64,000 nucleotides of DNA, taken from contig JAHDWP010000015.1 in assembly GCA_023382715.1 (NCBI GenBank), forward strand, positions 1 to 64,000. The letters are read 5' to 3'. Shown here one piece after another: positions 43,092 through 51,233 of this stretch. The DNA comes from Anaerolineae bacterium. GTDB taxonomy: Bacteria; Chloroflexota; Anaerolineae; Aggregatilineales; Aggregatilineaceae. The position numbers were made by a program, and so were the translations under genes. Numbering within the stretch: the stretch's first letter is position 1; every line of letters starts with the position of its first letter. Below the pieces are notes generated by a model. The model ran no database searches, had not been told where the DNA came from, and was given only the letters and a program-made list of their open reading frames with translations.

Positions 43092-44747
43092 ATGCGGTAC
43101 AGACTGTTTGCTGGTGTGGTGACCCTCAGCCTGCTGGTCGCTGCGGCAGCGGGGGCACTGTCTTTCTCGCGGGCGACGCCCGCCGCTGCGCAGGCTGATG
43201 ACTTCGCGTGCCCCTCGACCGGGGGGACGCTCATCACCGCCATCACGGACGACCCCGTGAGCCTGAACGGCATCTACGCCAACGATGGCGCGTCGGTGTC
43301 GGTCCTGTCTTACGTATTCAATCCCCTGACGCTGGGCGGCGAGAACTGGGGCACCGAGATCAAAGGCGACCTGGCCGAAAGCTGGGAAACCAGCGACGAT
43401 GGGCTGACCTGGACCTTCCACCTGCACCAGGGCGTGCTGTGGCACGACGGCCAGGAATTGACGGCTGAGGACGTGGTCTACACCTTCCAGACCATCCAGA
43501 CCTCCGAGGAAGACATTGCGCCGTTCCGGCCCCGCTTCATGCAGGGCGGTGAGCCGATCCAGTTCGAAGCGACGGACAAGTACACGGTGGTGGCCACCCT
43601 CAACGCGCCGAACGCCTCCTTCTTCACTGACATCAGCGTGCCGATCGTGCCCAAGCACGCTCTTGAGGGGCAGGACCTGCGTGAAGGCCCCTTCAATCGC
43701 GCGCCCATCGGCTCTGGCCCGTTCAAGGTCGTCGCATGGAACACCGCCGAGAGCATCGTCCTGGAAGCGAACGAGAACTACTTCCGGGGCCGCCCGTGCA
43801 TTGACCGCCTGATCTTCCGCATCATCCCCGATGAACAGGCGCAGGTGGCGGCGCTGCAAACCGGCGAAGTGGACTTCCTGCCCGGTGTGCCGGGTGCATC
43901 GGTGGCAGCCCTGGAGAACAACCCCGATTTCACCGTCTCTGTGGCCGAGCAGGACAGCCTGTTCCAGATGTTCTTCAACCTGGCCAATCCCAAGTTCCAG
44001 GATGTGCGCGTGCGCCAGGCGCTGATGATCGCCATTGACCGCCAGGCGGTTGTGGACATCGCGCGCCAGGGCTATGGCGTGGTGCACAACTCGCACTTCG
44101 ACCACACGGTGCCCTTCTATCGCCAGGACAAGCAGGGCGGCTATGACTACGATCCCGAACGGGCCGGCCAACTGCTGGACGAGGCGGGCATCAGCGATAC
44201 CAATGGCGATGGCATCCGCGATCTCAATGGCGAGCCGTGGGTGCTCCACATCGTCTCGTTCGCTGGCGGCTTCCGCGACTACTCCAAGTTCGCCGTGGCC
44301 GTGCAGGCCTTCTGGACGGACATCGGGGTGCAGACAGAGCTTGAGCTGCGCGATCTTTCGACCATGGTCGAGCAAATCTACCAGGAACGCAAGGTGGATA
44401 AGCCCTTCGAGGTCATGACTTCCGGCTGGAGCGTCATCGGCCCCGAACCCAACAGCTACGCCAACTTCTACATGTGGACCGACGCGCTCGGCCCCAATAT
44501 CCCGAACTATCGCAACGAAGAGGTCAACGCCCTCTTCGAGCAGGCACGCATCGAGTCCGACTTCGACACACGCATGGCCCTTTACGAGCAGATCGAAGCC
44601 ATCCTGTGGGAAGAGCTGCCGACTCTGCCGCTCTATCGCAACACTGAGCCAGCCGTGATCAGCAGCCGCTTCAACCTCGAGGACGCGATTCTGGACATCT
44701 CGATCGGCACCAACTTCCGCCATCCAGAGCGCCTCTACCAGAACTAG
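43092..44747 (+). CDS. ABC transporter substrate-binding protein (peptide/oligosaccharide type, SBP_bac_5)
   Basis: 551-residue exported binding protein of the DppA/OppA cluster. Signal peptide MRYRLFAGVVTLSLLVAAAA with cleavage near AAAQA. The family pattern is clear: GGTLITAITDDPVSLNGIYA, LAESWETSDDGLTWTFHL, LTAEDVVYTFQTI, FRIIPDEQAQVAALQTGEVD, QALMIAIDRQAVVDIA and ELEL-type C-terminal lobe. It delivers di- or oligopeptides, or in related systems oligosaccharides such as chitobiose, to the permeases encoded next. AAGGAGG precedes the ATG. A strong hairpin follows, which may let the binding protein be made in excess. Confidence 0.9.
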   Translation: MRYRLFAGVVTLSLLVAAAAGALSFSRATPAAAQADDFACPSTGGTLITAITDDPVSLNGIYANDGASVSVLSYVFNPLTLGGENWGTEIKGDLAESWETSDDGLTWTFHLHQGVLWHDGQELTAEDVVYTFQTIQTSEEDIAPFRPRFMQGGEPIQFEATDKYTVVATLNAPNASFFTDISVPIVPKHALEGQDLREGPFNRAPIGSGPFKVVAWNTAESIVLEANENYFRGRPCIDRLIFRIIPDEQAQVAALQTGEVDFLPGVPGASVAALENNPDFTVSVAEQDSLFQMFFNLANPKFQDVRVRQALMIAIDRQAVVDIARQGYGVVHNSHFDHTVPFYRQDKQGGYDYDPERAGQLLDEAGISDTNGDGIRDLNGEPWVLHIVSFAGGFRDYSKFAVAVQAFWTDIGVQTELELRDLSTMVEQIYQERKVDKPFEVMTSGWSVIGPEPNSYANFYMWTDALGPNIPNYRNEEVNALFEQARIESDFDTRMALYEQIEAILWEELPTLPLYRNTEPAVISSRFNLEDAILDISIGTNFRHPERLYQN

Positions 44748-44774
44748 GGGGCCGCTTTCTGCCCAACACAGTCT

Positions 44775-44805
44775 GCCGGGGACGGAGCATCGTCCCCGGC
44801 TTGTT
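44775..44805 (+). terminator. Intra-operon attenuating hairpin after the binding-protein gene
   Basis: GCCGGGGACG (44775-44784) pairs perfectly with CGTCCCCGGC (44791-44800) and is followed by TTGTT. It separates the binding-protein gene from the permease genes and probably causes partial termination. Confidence 0.65.
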
Positions 44806-44835
44806 ATCGCATCTTGAGCAGGTGGCAGTCGCAGC

Positions 44836-45807
44836 ATGACCCGCTATCTCTTGCGCCGCATTGTCCAGATGATTCCGCTGCTGATCGGAATCTCGATTCT
44901 GGCTTTCCTGATCATCCGGCTTGCGCCCGGCGATCCGACGGTCGTCTACATTGACCCGAACAAGCCGCCGCCCAGCGCAGAAGACCTGGCGCGGCTGCGC
45001 GCCAGGCTGGGGATGGACGATCCGCTGCCGGTGCAGTACGCGCACTGGCTGGTGAACGCCGTCCAGGGCGACCTGGGGTTTTCGCTCTCCGGGCGGCGCC
45101 CGGTCGCAGCCGAGATCGGCGAACGGCTGCCCAACACGTTGCTGCTGGGCCTGGTATCGCTGCTGGTGACCATCGTCATCTCGATCCCGGTCGGCGTTCT
45201 GTCCGCCGTGTATCGCTACACGCTGCTGGACTATGCGATCACCTTCCTGTCGTTTGTCGGGCTGAGCGTGCCGGGGTTTGTGGTGGCCCTGTTCCTCATC
45301 CAGTTCTTCGCTGTAGAGATGCGCTGGCTGCCGTCCACGGGGATGCACGACGTGCGCGAACAGTATAGCGGGCTGCGCGCCGTGCTGGACGTGGCCGAGC
45401 ACCTGGTCTTGCCGGCGATCGCCCTCAGCGCGGCGTCCATCGCCCGCTGGGCGCGCTACCAGCGATCGAGCCTGCTCAACGTGCTGACCCAGGACTATAT
45501 CCGTACCGCGCGCGCCAAAGGAGCGCGCGAGCGGCGCGTGCTGGGCCTGCACGCCCTGCGCAACGCCCTGCTGCCCATGATCACCCTGGGCGGGCTGTCC
45601 ATTCCGCAGCTTGTGTCAGGAGCGTTCATCATCGAGTACGTGTTCGGGTGGCCGGGCATGGGACGCCTGGCGGTGAACGCGGCCCTGCGCCGCGACTACC
45701 CGGTGATCATGGGCGTCACCATGATCTCCGCCATCTTCATCGTCCTGGGCAACTTCCTGGCCGATCTCGCTTATCACTGGGCAGACCCGCGCATCCGCTA
45801 TGAATGA
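44836..45807 (+). CDS. ABC transporter permease (DppB type)
   Basis: 323-residue inner-membrane permease with the DppB/OppB opening (MTRYLLRRIVQMIPLLIGIS), the extracytoplasmic GMDDPLPVQYAHWL segment, and the EAA loop (RTARAKGARERRVLGLHALR) that contacts the ATPase, then six membrane segments in total. It forms a heterodimer with the DppC-type protein that overlaps its stop by eight bases. The ATPase subunits (DppD/DppF types) are not in the window and must be supplied from elsewhere. Confidence 0.92.
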   Translation: MTRYLLRRIVQMIPLLIGISILAFLIIRLAPGDPTVVYIDPNKPPPSAEDLARLRARLGMDDPLPVQYAHWLVNAVQGDLGFSLSGRRPVAAEIGERLPNTLLLGLVSLLVTIVISIPVGVLSAVYRYTLLDYAITFLSFVGLSVPGFVVALFLIQFFAVEMRWLPSTGMHDVREQYSGLRAVLDVAEHLVLPAIALSAASIARWARYQRSSLLNVLTQDYIRTARAKGARERRVLGLHALRNALLPMITLGGLSIPQLVSGAFIIEYVFGWPGMGRLAVNAALRRDYPVIMGVTMISAIFIVLGNFLADLAYHWADPRIRYE

Positions 45808-46702
45808 GCAGACTGTTCAGCTTACTGGCAAGCCCGGCCAGGAGAGCCTGTGGCGGCTCACCTGGCGCAATTTCCGGCGGCATCACCTCGCCGTGTTCAG
45901 CCTGGTGCTGCTGATCGCGCTGGGGACGATGGCGATCTTCGCCAATGTGCTGGCGCCGTACAATCCCAATGACATTGATCCGCGCAACCCGCTGGTGCCG
46001 CGCGGGACACCCCAACCGCCCAGCGCCGAGCACCTCTTCGGCACGGACAACTACAACCGCGATCTTTTTTCGCGCGCGCTGTATGGGATGCGCGTGTCGC
46101 TGGGAGTGGGCTTCCTGGCCATGCTGATCAGCATCGGCGTCGGCGTCCTGGTGGGGGCGCTGGCCGGCTATGCGGGCGGGCTGGTGGACAACGTGTCCAT
46201 GCGCGTGGTGGATGTCTTCCTCTCGGTGCCCAGTTTCATCCTGTTTCTGGCGCTGAATGCCATCCTGGAGCCGAGCATCTGGAACATCATCCTGATCCTG
46301 GGCTTCTTTAGCTGGATGGACGTGGCGCGGCTGGTGCGCGCCGAGTTCCTGGCGCTCAAAGAGAGCGACTTCGTGCTGGCTGCGCACGCGATCGGCGTCT
46401 CTCCGCGCCAGATGGTGCTGGCGCACCTGCTGCCCAACGCGCTGGCCCCCATCGTCGTGGCGGCGACGCTGGTGGTGCCGTCGGCCATCCTCAGCGAGTC
46501 GGCGCTGAGCTACATCGGCCTGGGCGTGCCGCCCCCGGATGCCAGCCTGGGCAATATGCTGGAAGACGCCAAAGCCTGGATGCTGACCGCCTGGTGGATG
46601 TGGACGGTGCCCGGCGTGCTGATCAGCATCATCGTGCTGGCCTTCAACTTCGTCGGCGATGGGCTGCGCGACGCCTTTGACCCCATGCTCTACCGGCGCT
46701 GA
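45800..46702 (+). CDS. ABC transporter permease (DppC type)
   Basis: 300-residue DppC/OppC-type permease. The short cytosolic N-terminus leads to SLWRLTWRNFRRHHLAVFSL; HLFGTDNYNRDLFSRALYG is the family hallmark. The EAA loop reads EFLALKESDFVLAAHAIGVS, and the end carries LSYIGLGVPPPDASLGNML. The ATG overlaps the upstream stop (TATGAATGA), so translation is coupled. Confidence 0.92.
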   Translation: MNEQTVQLTGKPGQESLWRLTWRNFRRHHLAVFSLVLLIALGTMAIFANVLAPYNPNDIDPRNPLVPRGTPQPPSAEHLFGTDNYNRDLFSRALYGMRVSLGVGFLAMLISIGVGVLVGALAGYAGGLVDNVSMRVVDVFLSVPSFILFLALNAILEPSIWNIILILGFFSWMDVARLVRAEFLALKESDFVLAAHAIGVSPRQMVLAHLLPNALAPIVVAATLVVPSAILSESALSYIGLGVPPPDASLGNMLEDAKAWMLTAWWMWTVPGVLISIIVLAFNFVGDGLRDAFDPMLYRR

Positions 46703-46831
46703 GTGGCTGCTGTGAAGGACCGGCCACGCGAAGCGGGATGCGCCCCCCACGATCTCGTGCTGGCGGGGCGGTCCCGGCTCAGCGCGCGGCATGAGAGCAC
46801 AGCGTTCCCAGGGCAACTCAACGGAGCGGCC

Positions 46832-48295
46832 ATGTCGCCTTTTCCCCATCCTGGATTTCGTCGCCACATGCTCGCCACGCTGATCGTGGCGCTGCTGGCG
46901 ATCCCCGCCTGGACGGCGTTGGCGGGCGGCCCGGCCCCCCAGGCTGCGCACGTCGAGCCGTCGCGCTTCGGCGTGGTGGAGGCGTACTACCGCCCGGACG
47001 ACGCGCACGCGCTCGGCGTGGGCTGGGAGCGCATCATCTTCGAGTGGGCGCAGTTCCAGCCCAACAGCCCCGACGAGTTCCGCACCGAGGTGATCCCCGA
47101 CGAGTGGCTGCGCGCGGCGCAGGAGAGCGGGCGGGAAGTGGTGGGGCTGCTCAAGAACACGCCGCGCTGGGCTTCGGCGATCCGCGAGCTGGGCGCGCCG
47201 CCCTTCGGCCTCGACCTGCCGGTTGACGATCCGGGCAACTACTGGGCGGCGTTTGTGCGCCAGGCGGTGGCCTACTACGGCGAAACGTGGGGCATCCGGC
47301 GCTGGATCATCTACAACGAGCCGGACATCCGCCCTGGCGAGCTGGGCTGGTACGAGTTCGATGGCGAGGTTGAGGACTATTACCAGATGCTCAAGGTGGC
47401 CTACCTGGCGGCCCGGTCGGTTAACCCGGACGCGGTGATCCACCTGGCGGGGATGGCCTGGTGGACTGACAAGGCCGCCGGGCGCGCGCCCTACCTGAAG
47501 CGGCTGCTGGACGTGGCGGCCCAGGACCCCGAAGCCCGCGAGCACGGCTTCTTCTTCGACGTGCTGATGGTGCACACCTACTTCAGCACGATCAACGTGT
47601 GGAACGTGATCGTCGAGACGGAGGGCCTGCTGTGGCACTACAACCTGCAGGGCAAGCCCATCTGGGTGGCGGAGACGAACGCCCGCCCCTCGCACGACCC
47701 GCGCGCAGCGACGCCGCCCCACCCAGCTTTCTCCGTGACCCTGCAACAGCAGGCCGACTACCTGGTGCAGGCGGCGGCGCTCAGCCTGGCGGCGGGAGTC
47801 GAGCGTTTTGCCGTGTACAGGCTGTACGACGATCACTTCGTGCCGGGCGTGACCGAGCCGTGGGGATTGGTGCGCTGGGATGGCACGCGCCGCCCCGCCT
47901 TTACGGCCTATCGCACCGTCATCCGCGCTTTCGAGGGGACGCTGCGCGCCCAGTGGCGCTACAGCGATCGCTCCTCACTGGTCGCGCTGGAGCAGCCCGG
48001 ACGCACCGTGTACGTGATGTGGGCGCGCGAAAGCGACCCGGTGCGCTTCCACGTGGCGGCGCGGGACGATGATGCGTTCGCTACACGAGTGGGCGTGTTC
48101 GGGACGGAACACGAGCAAACAGCCCGCCGCGTGCCGGGCGTTGAAGGGCGCTGGTACGTGCTGGAAGCGCCCGGCGCGCGGCCCGACGCAGACGGCGCAG
48201 TGGTGGTTGAAGGCTCGCCGTTGATCCTGGTGGCAGAGGGAGCGCCGCGTGCAGTGTGGGTAGAGGTCAGGGGAGCGCGCTGGCGGCTGCGCTGA
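46832..48295 (+). CDS. Exported glycosidase-like TIM-barrel protein
   Basis: 487 residues. A hydrophobic signal near residues 13-33 is followed by a TIM-barrel domain resembling GH39/GH5-type glycosidases. RWIIYNEPDIRPGELGWYE supplies the likely acid/base Glu, and GKPIWVAETNARPSHDPR the likely nucleophile Glu. VGWERIIFEWAQFQPN and NTPRWASA are other barrel strands. A C-terminal beta domain of about 120 residues follows. It would cut extracellular glycans, feeding the adjacent importer; the substrate is unknown. ATG 46832 has a GGAG site; the longer frame from 46703 starts right at the permease stop but gives no signal peptide at its N-terminus. Confidence 0.72.
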   Translation: MSPFPHPGFRRHMLATLIVALLAIPAWTALAGGPAPQAAHVEPSRFGVVEAYYRPDDAHALGVGWERIIFEWAQFQPNSPDEFRTEVIPDEWLRAAQESGREVVGLLKNTPRWASAIRELGAPPFGLDLPVDDPGNYWAAFVRQAVAYYGETWGIRRWIIYNEPDIRPGELGWYEFDGEVEDYYQMLKVAYLAARSVNPDAVIHLAGMAWWTDKAAGRAPYLKRLLDVAAQDPEAREHGFFFDVLMVHTYFSTINVWNVIVETEGLLWHYNLQGKPIWVAETNARPSHDPRAATPPHPAFSVTLQQQADYLVQAAALSLAAGVERFAVYRLYDDHFVPGVTEPWGLVRWDGTRRPAFTAYRTVIRAFEGTLRAQWRYSDRSSLVALEQPGRTVYVMWARESDPVRFHVAARDDDAFATRVGVFGTEHEQTARRVPGVEGRWYVLEAPGARPDADGAVVVEGSPLILVAEGAPRAVWVEVRGARWRLR

Positions 48296-48521
48296 CGGGC
48301 GAGCGAAGCCGAGCGCATCCTCCGTCGTCGCTTTTCTGTCGCGCTGCGCAACTCCCCCGCAGACGTGACGCCGCCCTTTCATCTCCCATTCCGATACATC
48401 GCGTTATACTATGTGCTTAGTTCGCCCGATCTCCTGGCCGGTGGCCCAAAGCTGGCAGCCGCCCGATCGCGGACAACCAATAACCAGTAACCCATAACAA
48501 CCTGTTTTGGAGAACCTCGTC
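48296..48521. other. Intergenic region with AACCAATAACC-type words
   Basis: A GTTATACTATG -10-like sequence lies near 48405-48415. ACAACCAATAACCAGTAACC at 48473-48492 is related to the inverted-repeat element at 20.4-20.5 kb. No gene. Confidence 0.4.
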
Positions 48522-49922
48522 ATGACCCACGCACTCACGCTCATTGCTCCGCGCTTCGTCCCGCCGCTCGATCCCGGCTTTCGCCCGGCAGTCCTGGCCA
48601 ACCGCGCTTTTCTGGCGGAAGTCGCCGCATCGGGGGCCGGCGTGCCGCTGGTGCTCGGCCTGGAGCGCGTGGGCGGCACGCTGTCGCGCTTCGAGACGAC
48701 CGTCTTCCCGGAAGGGCACCCGCGCGCCGAGGCCAATCTGCACTACGCCGAGCGGCTGGTCAAGTTCCTGCTGTGGCAGCGCGGCGGCTGGAAGGTCTAC
48801 GCCGGCGGGCCGCGCGCCATCGGCGAGCACCTGCGCCGCACCTACGCGCCGGATGGCCCGCGCGCCTTCGACTACCATTTCATGGGCGAGCAGGTCTACC
48901 AGCAGCCGTTCACGGTCGTCCCCTGCGCGGCGGACGAGGTGCCCCCGGCCCACGAGAGCGAGAAGGCTCTGGGTCGCCATCTGGACGGCTGCCGCATCGG
49001 GTTCGACCTGGGCGCGTCCGACCTCAAGGTGTCGGCGGTGATTGACGGCGAGCCGGTCTTCAGCACGGAGATCGTCTGGGAGCCGCGCCAGAACAGCGAC
49101 CCAGCCTACCATTACGAGCGCATCCTGGCCGCGCTGCAACTGGCCGCGTCCAAGCTGCCGCGCGTGGACGCCATCGGCGGCAGCTCGGCGGGCGTCTATG
49201 TGGACAACCGCCCGATGGTCGCCTCGCTGTTTCGCGGCGTGCCCGCCGAGCGCTACGGGGAAGTGCGCAGCCTGTTCGCCCGCATCCGCCAGGCGATGGA
49301 CGGCGTGCCGCTGGAAGTGATCAACGATGGCGAGGTGACGGCCCTGGCCGGCTCGATGTCGCTGGAGGATGACAGCATCCTGGGTGTGGCCATGGGGTCG
49401 AGCGAGGCCGCCGGCTACGTCACGCCGACGGGCAGCCTGACCGACTGGCTCAACGAGCTGGCCTTTGCGCCGGTGGACTACCAGCCCGACGCGCCCGCCG
49501 ACGAATGGTCCGGCGACCGGGGCGTGGGCGCGCTCTACTTCTCGCAGCAGGCGGTCTTCCGCCTGGCGCCGCGTGCCGGCATCGAAGTGCTCAGCGGCGT
49601 GACCGACGCCGAGCGGCTCAAGGCTGTGCAGGAGAAGCTGGAGACGGGGGACGCGGGCGCGACTCAAATCTGGCAGACGATCGGCATCTATCTTGGCTAT
49701 GCGCTGGCCCACTACGCCGACTTCTATGCGCTCAAGCACGTCCTGATCCTGGGGCGCGTCACGTCGGGGCGCGGCGGCACGCTGATCCTCGACACGGCCA
49801 ACGAAGTGCTGCGCGGCGAATTCCCCGACCTGGCCGGGCGGCTGCATATCCAGCTGCCGGACGAAAAGAGCCGCCGCGTCGGGCAGTCCATCGCGGCGGC
49901 GAGTCTGCCGGAGTTGGGGTAG
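48522..49922 (+). CDS. ROK/ASKHA-type sugar kinase-like protein
   Basis: 466-residue ASKHA-fold protein. Residues 1-150 form an N-terminal region not seen in ordinary ROK kinases. From about 155 the ROK-like core appears: phosphate-1 loop IGFDLGASDLKVSAVIDGE, IGGSSAGVYVDNRP, a catalytic-Asp segment LEVINDGEVTALAG, and phosphate-2 region LGVAMGSSEAAGY. The zinc-binding cysteine cluster of ROK proteins is absent. Its neighbours suggest phosphorylation of an imported amino sugar. ATG 48522 preferred over TTG 48507. Moderately sure of fold, less of substrate. Confidence 0.7.
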   Translation: MTHALTLIAPRFVPPLDPGFRPAVLANRAFLAEVAASGAGVPLVLGLERVGGTLSRFETTVFPEGHPRAEANLHYAERLVKFLLWQRGGWKVYAGGPRAIGEHLRRTYAPDGPRAFDYHFMGEQVYQQPFTVVPCAADEVPPAHESEKALGRHLDGCRIGFDLGASDLKVSAVIDGEPVFSTEIVWEPRQNSDPAYHYERILAALQLAASKLPRVDAIGGSSAGVYVDNRPMVASLFRGVPAERYGEVRSLFARIRQAMDGVPLEVINDGEVTALAGSMSLEDDSILGVAMGSSEAAGYVTPTGSLTDWLNELAFAPVDYQPDAPADEWSGDRGVGALYFSQQAVFRLAPRAGIEVLSGVTDAERLKAVQEKLETGDAGATQIWQTIGIYLGYALAHYADFYALKHVLILGRVTSGRGGTLILDTANEVLRGEFPDLAGRLHIQLPDEKSRRVGQSIAAASLPELG

Positions 49923-50019
49923 GTGGCTGGTTGGTTTTTGGTTGTCGGTGATCAGTGATCGGTTGTCAGGGGCCGGTCCAGGGGCATGGGCGCACGGCCC
50001 GGCTGACCGCTGCTAGCTG

Positions 50020-50046
50020 ACCGCTGACCGCTGACCGCTGATCGCT
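50020..50046. repeat. Short GACCGCT-type tandem repeat
   Basis: GCTGACCGCTGACCGCTGACC followed by GCTGATCGCT: a 7-base unit repeated about four times just before the PIG-L ribosome site. Possibly slippage-prone. Confidence 0.6.
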
Positions 50047-50066
50047 TTTTTCAGGGAGAGTTACCC

Positions 50067-50915
50067 ATGCAGTTCAAGCTCGCAAGCGCACAGGTTTTCA
50101 TCCCCGACGGGCTGCCCGTTGAGGGAGCCTTGGCCCGCACCACGCACCTGGCCATCGCCGCCCACCAGGACGACATCGAGATCATGGCCATGGACGGCGT
50201 TCTGCAATGCTACCAGCGCGACGACCGCTGGCTGACCGGCGTCACCGTCACCGACGGGGCCGGCTCATCGCGCACAGGGCTGTACGCCGACTACACCGAC
50301 GAGCAGATGCGCCTGGTGCGCATCCGCGAGCAGAAGAAGGCCGCCTTCGTCGGGGAGTACGCCGCGCACGTCTTCCTGAACTATCCCAGCAGCGCCATCA
50401 AAGACGGGGCCAACAGCGACCCGGTGGACGACCTGTTCGCCCTGCTGCGCGCGACGCGGCCCCAGGTCGTCTACACGCACAACCTGGCCGACAAACACAC
50501 CACGCATATCGGTGTGGTCACCAAGGTGATCGCCGCCTTGCGCCGCCTGCCCGCCGCAGAGCGCCCGCAGAAGGTCTACGGCTGCGAAGTATGGCGCGAC
50601 CTCGACTGGCTGCTCGACGCGGACAAGGTCGCCTTCGACCTGTCGGCGCAGGAGAATCTGCAGGCCGCGCTGGTCGGCATCTTCGATTCGCAGATCAGCG
50701 GCGGCAAACGCTACGACCTGGCGACGATGGGCCGCCGCCGCGCGCACGCCACCTACTACGCCTCGCACGAGGGCGACGCGACGACCGGCACGACGTTCGC
50801 CATGAACCTGATGCCGCTGATCGCCGACCCGACGCTGGATATCGTGGCCTACACGCTGAGCTTCATCGAGCGTTTCGCCGAGGACGTGCGCCAGCGCATC
50901 AGCAGCGTGCTGTGA
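50067..50915 (+). CDS. PIG-L (LmbE) family deacetylase
   Basis: 282-residue zinc deacetylase of the PIG-L/LmbE fold. The metal motif appears as AIAAHQDDIEIMA (usual form AHPDDE), with YTHNLADKHTTHIGV providing the downstream histidines, and a DGAGSSRTGLYADYT loop. Family members remove N-acetyl groups from GlcNAc-containing substrates, including chitooligosaccharide-type, mycothiol and bacillithiol intermediates. Next to a sugar kinase, glycosidase, importer and GlmS-like SIS gene, deacetylation of an N-acetylated amino sugar is the natural inference. GGGAGAG precedes the ATG. Confidence 0.85.
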   Translation: MQFKLASAQVFIPDGLPVEGALARTTHLAIAAHQDDIEIMAMDGVLQCYQRDDRWLTGVTVTDGAGSSRTGLYADYTDEQMRLVRIREQKKAAFVGEYAAHVFLNYPSSAIKDGANSDPVDDLFALLRATRPQVVYTHNLADKHTTHIGVVTKVIAALRRLPAAERPQKVYGCEVWRDLDWLLDADKVAFDLSAQENLQAALVGIFDSQISGGKRYDLATMGRRRAHATYYASHEGDATTGTTFAMNLMPLIADPTLDIVAYTLSFIERFAEDVRQRISSVL

Positions 50916-51233
50916 GGGAGCAGCCGCGCTCACAGATCAGACTTCCGAAGTTTTCGCGAACTTCGGAAGTCTGGCGCGTTATGCGCTTTTCCCCCTCAAC
51001 CCCCACCCCTGCCAGAGAAAGCAAGTCCCCTCTCCGCGTGTGGAGAGGGGATTTAGGGATGAGGTAAACCCGCCAAGCCAAGGCTTCGCAAACGGTCTCC
51101 AAGCCGCGCTCACAGATCGGACTTCCGAAGTTTTCGCGAACTTCGGAAGTCTGGCGCGTTATGCGCTTTTCTCCCTCAACCCCCGCCCCCTTCTCCCGCG
51201 CTGCGGGCGAAGGGGAGCGCGGCCTGCCTTTCG
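50916..51233. repeat. Two R2 hairpins with R1 copies between convergent genes
   Basis: R2 hairpins GACTTCCGAAG-TTTTCGCG-AACTTCGGAAGTC lie at about 50940-50971 and 51120-51151. Each is embedded in the same roughly 77-base segment (CGCGCTCACAGATC before, GGCGCGTTATGCGCTTTTC after), repeated with a period near 180 bases. An R1 palindrome (CCCTCTCCGCGTGTGGAGAG) lies between. No gene; the hairpins may end the convergent transcripts. Confidence 0.8.

Noticed and set aside
50916-51233. Small RNA gene formed by the duplicated R2 segments
   Set aside because: Hairpins are strong but no promoter precedes either copy; they read better as terminators between convergent genes.
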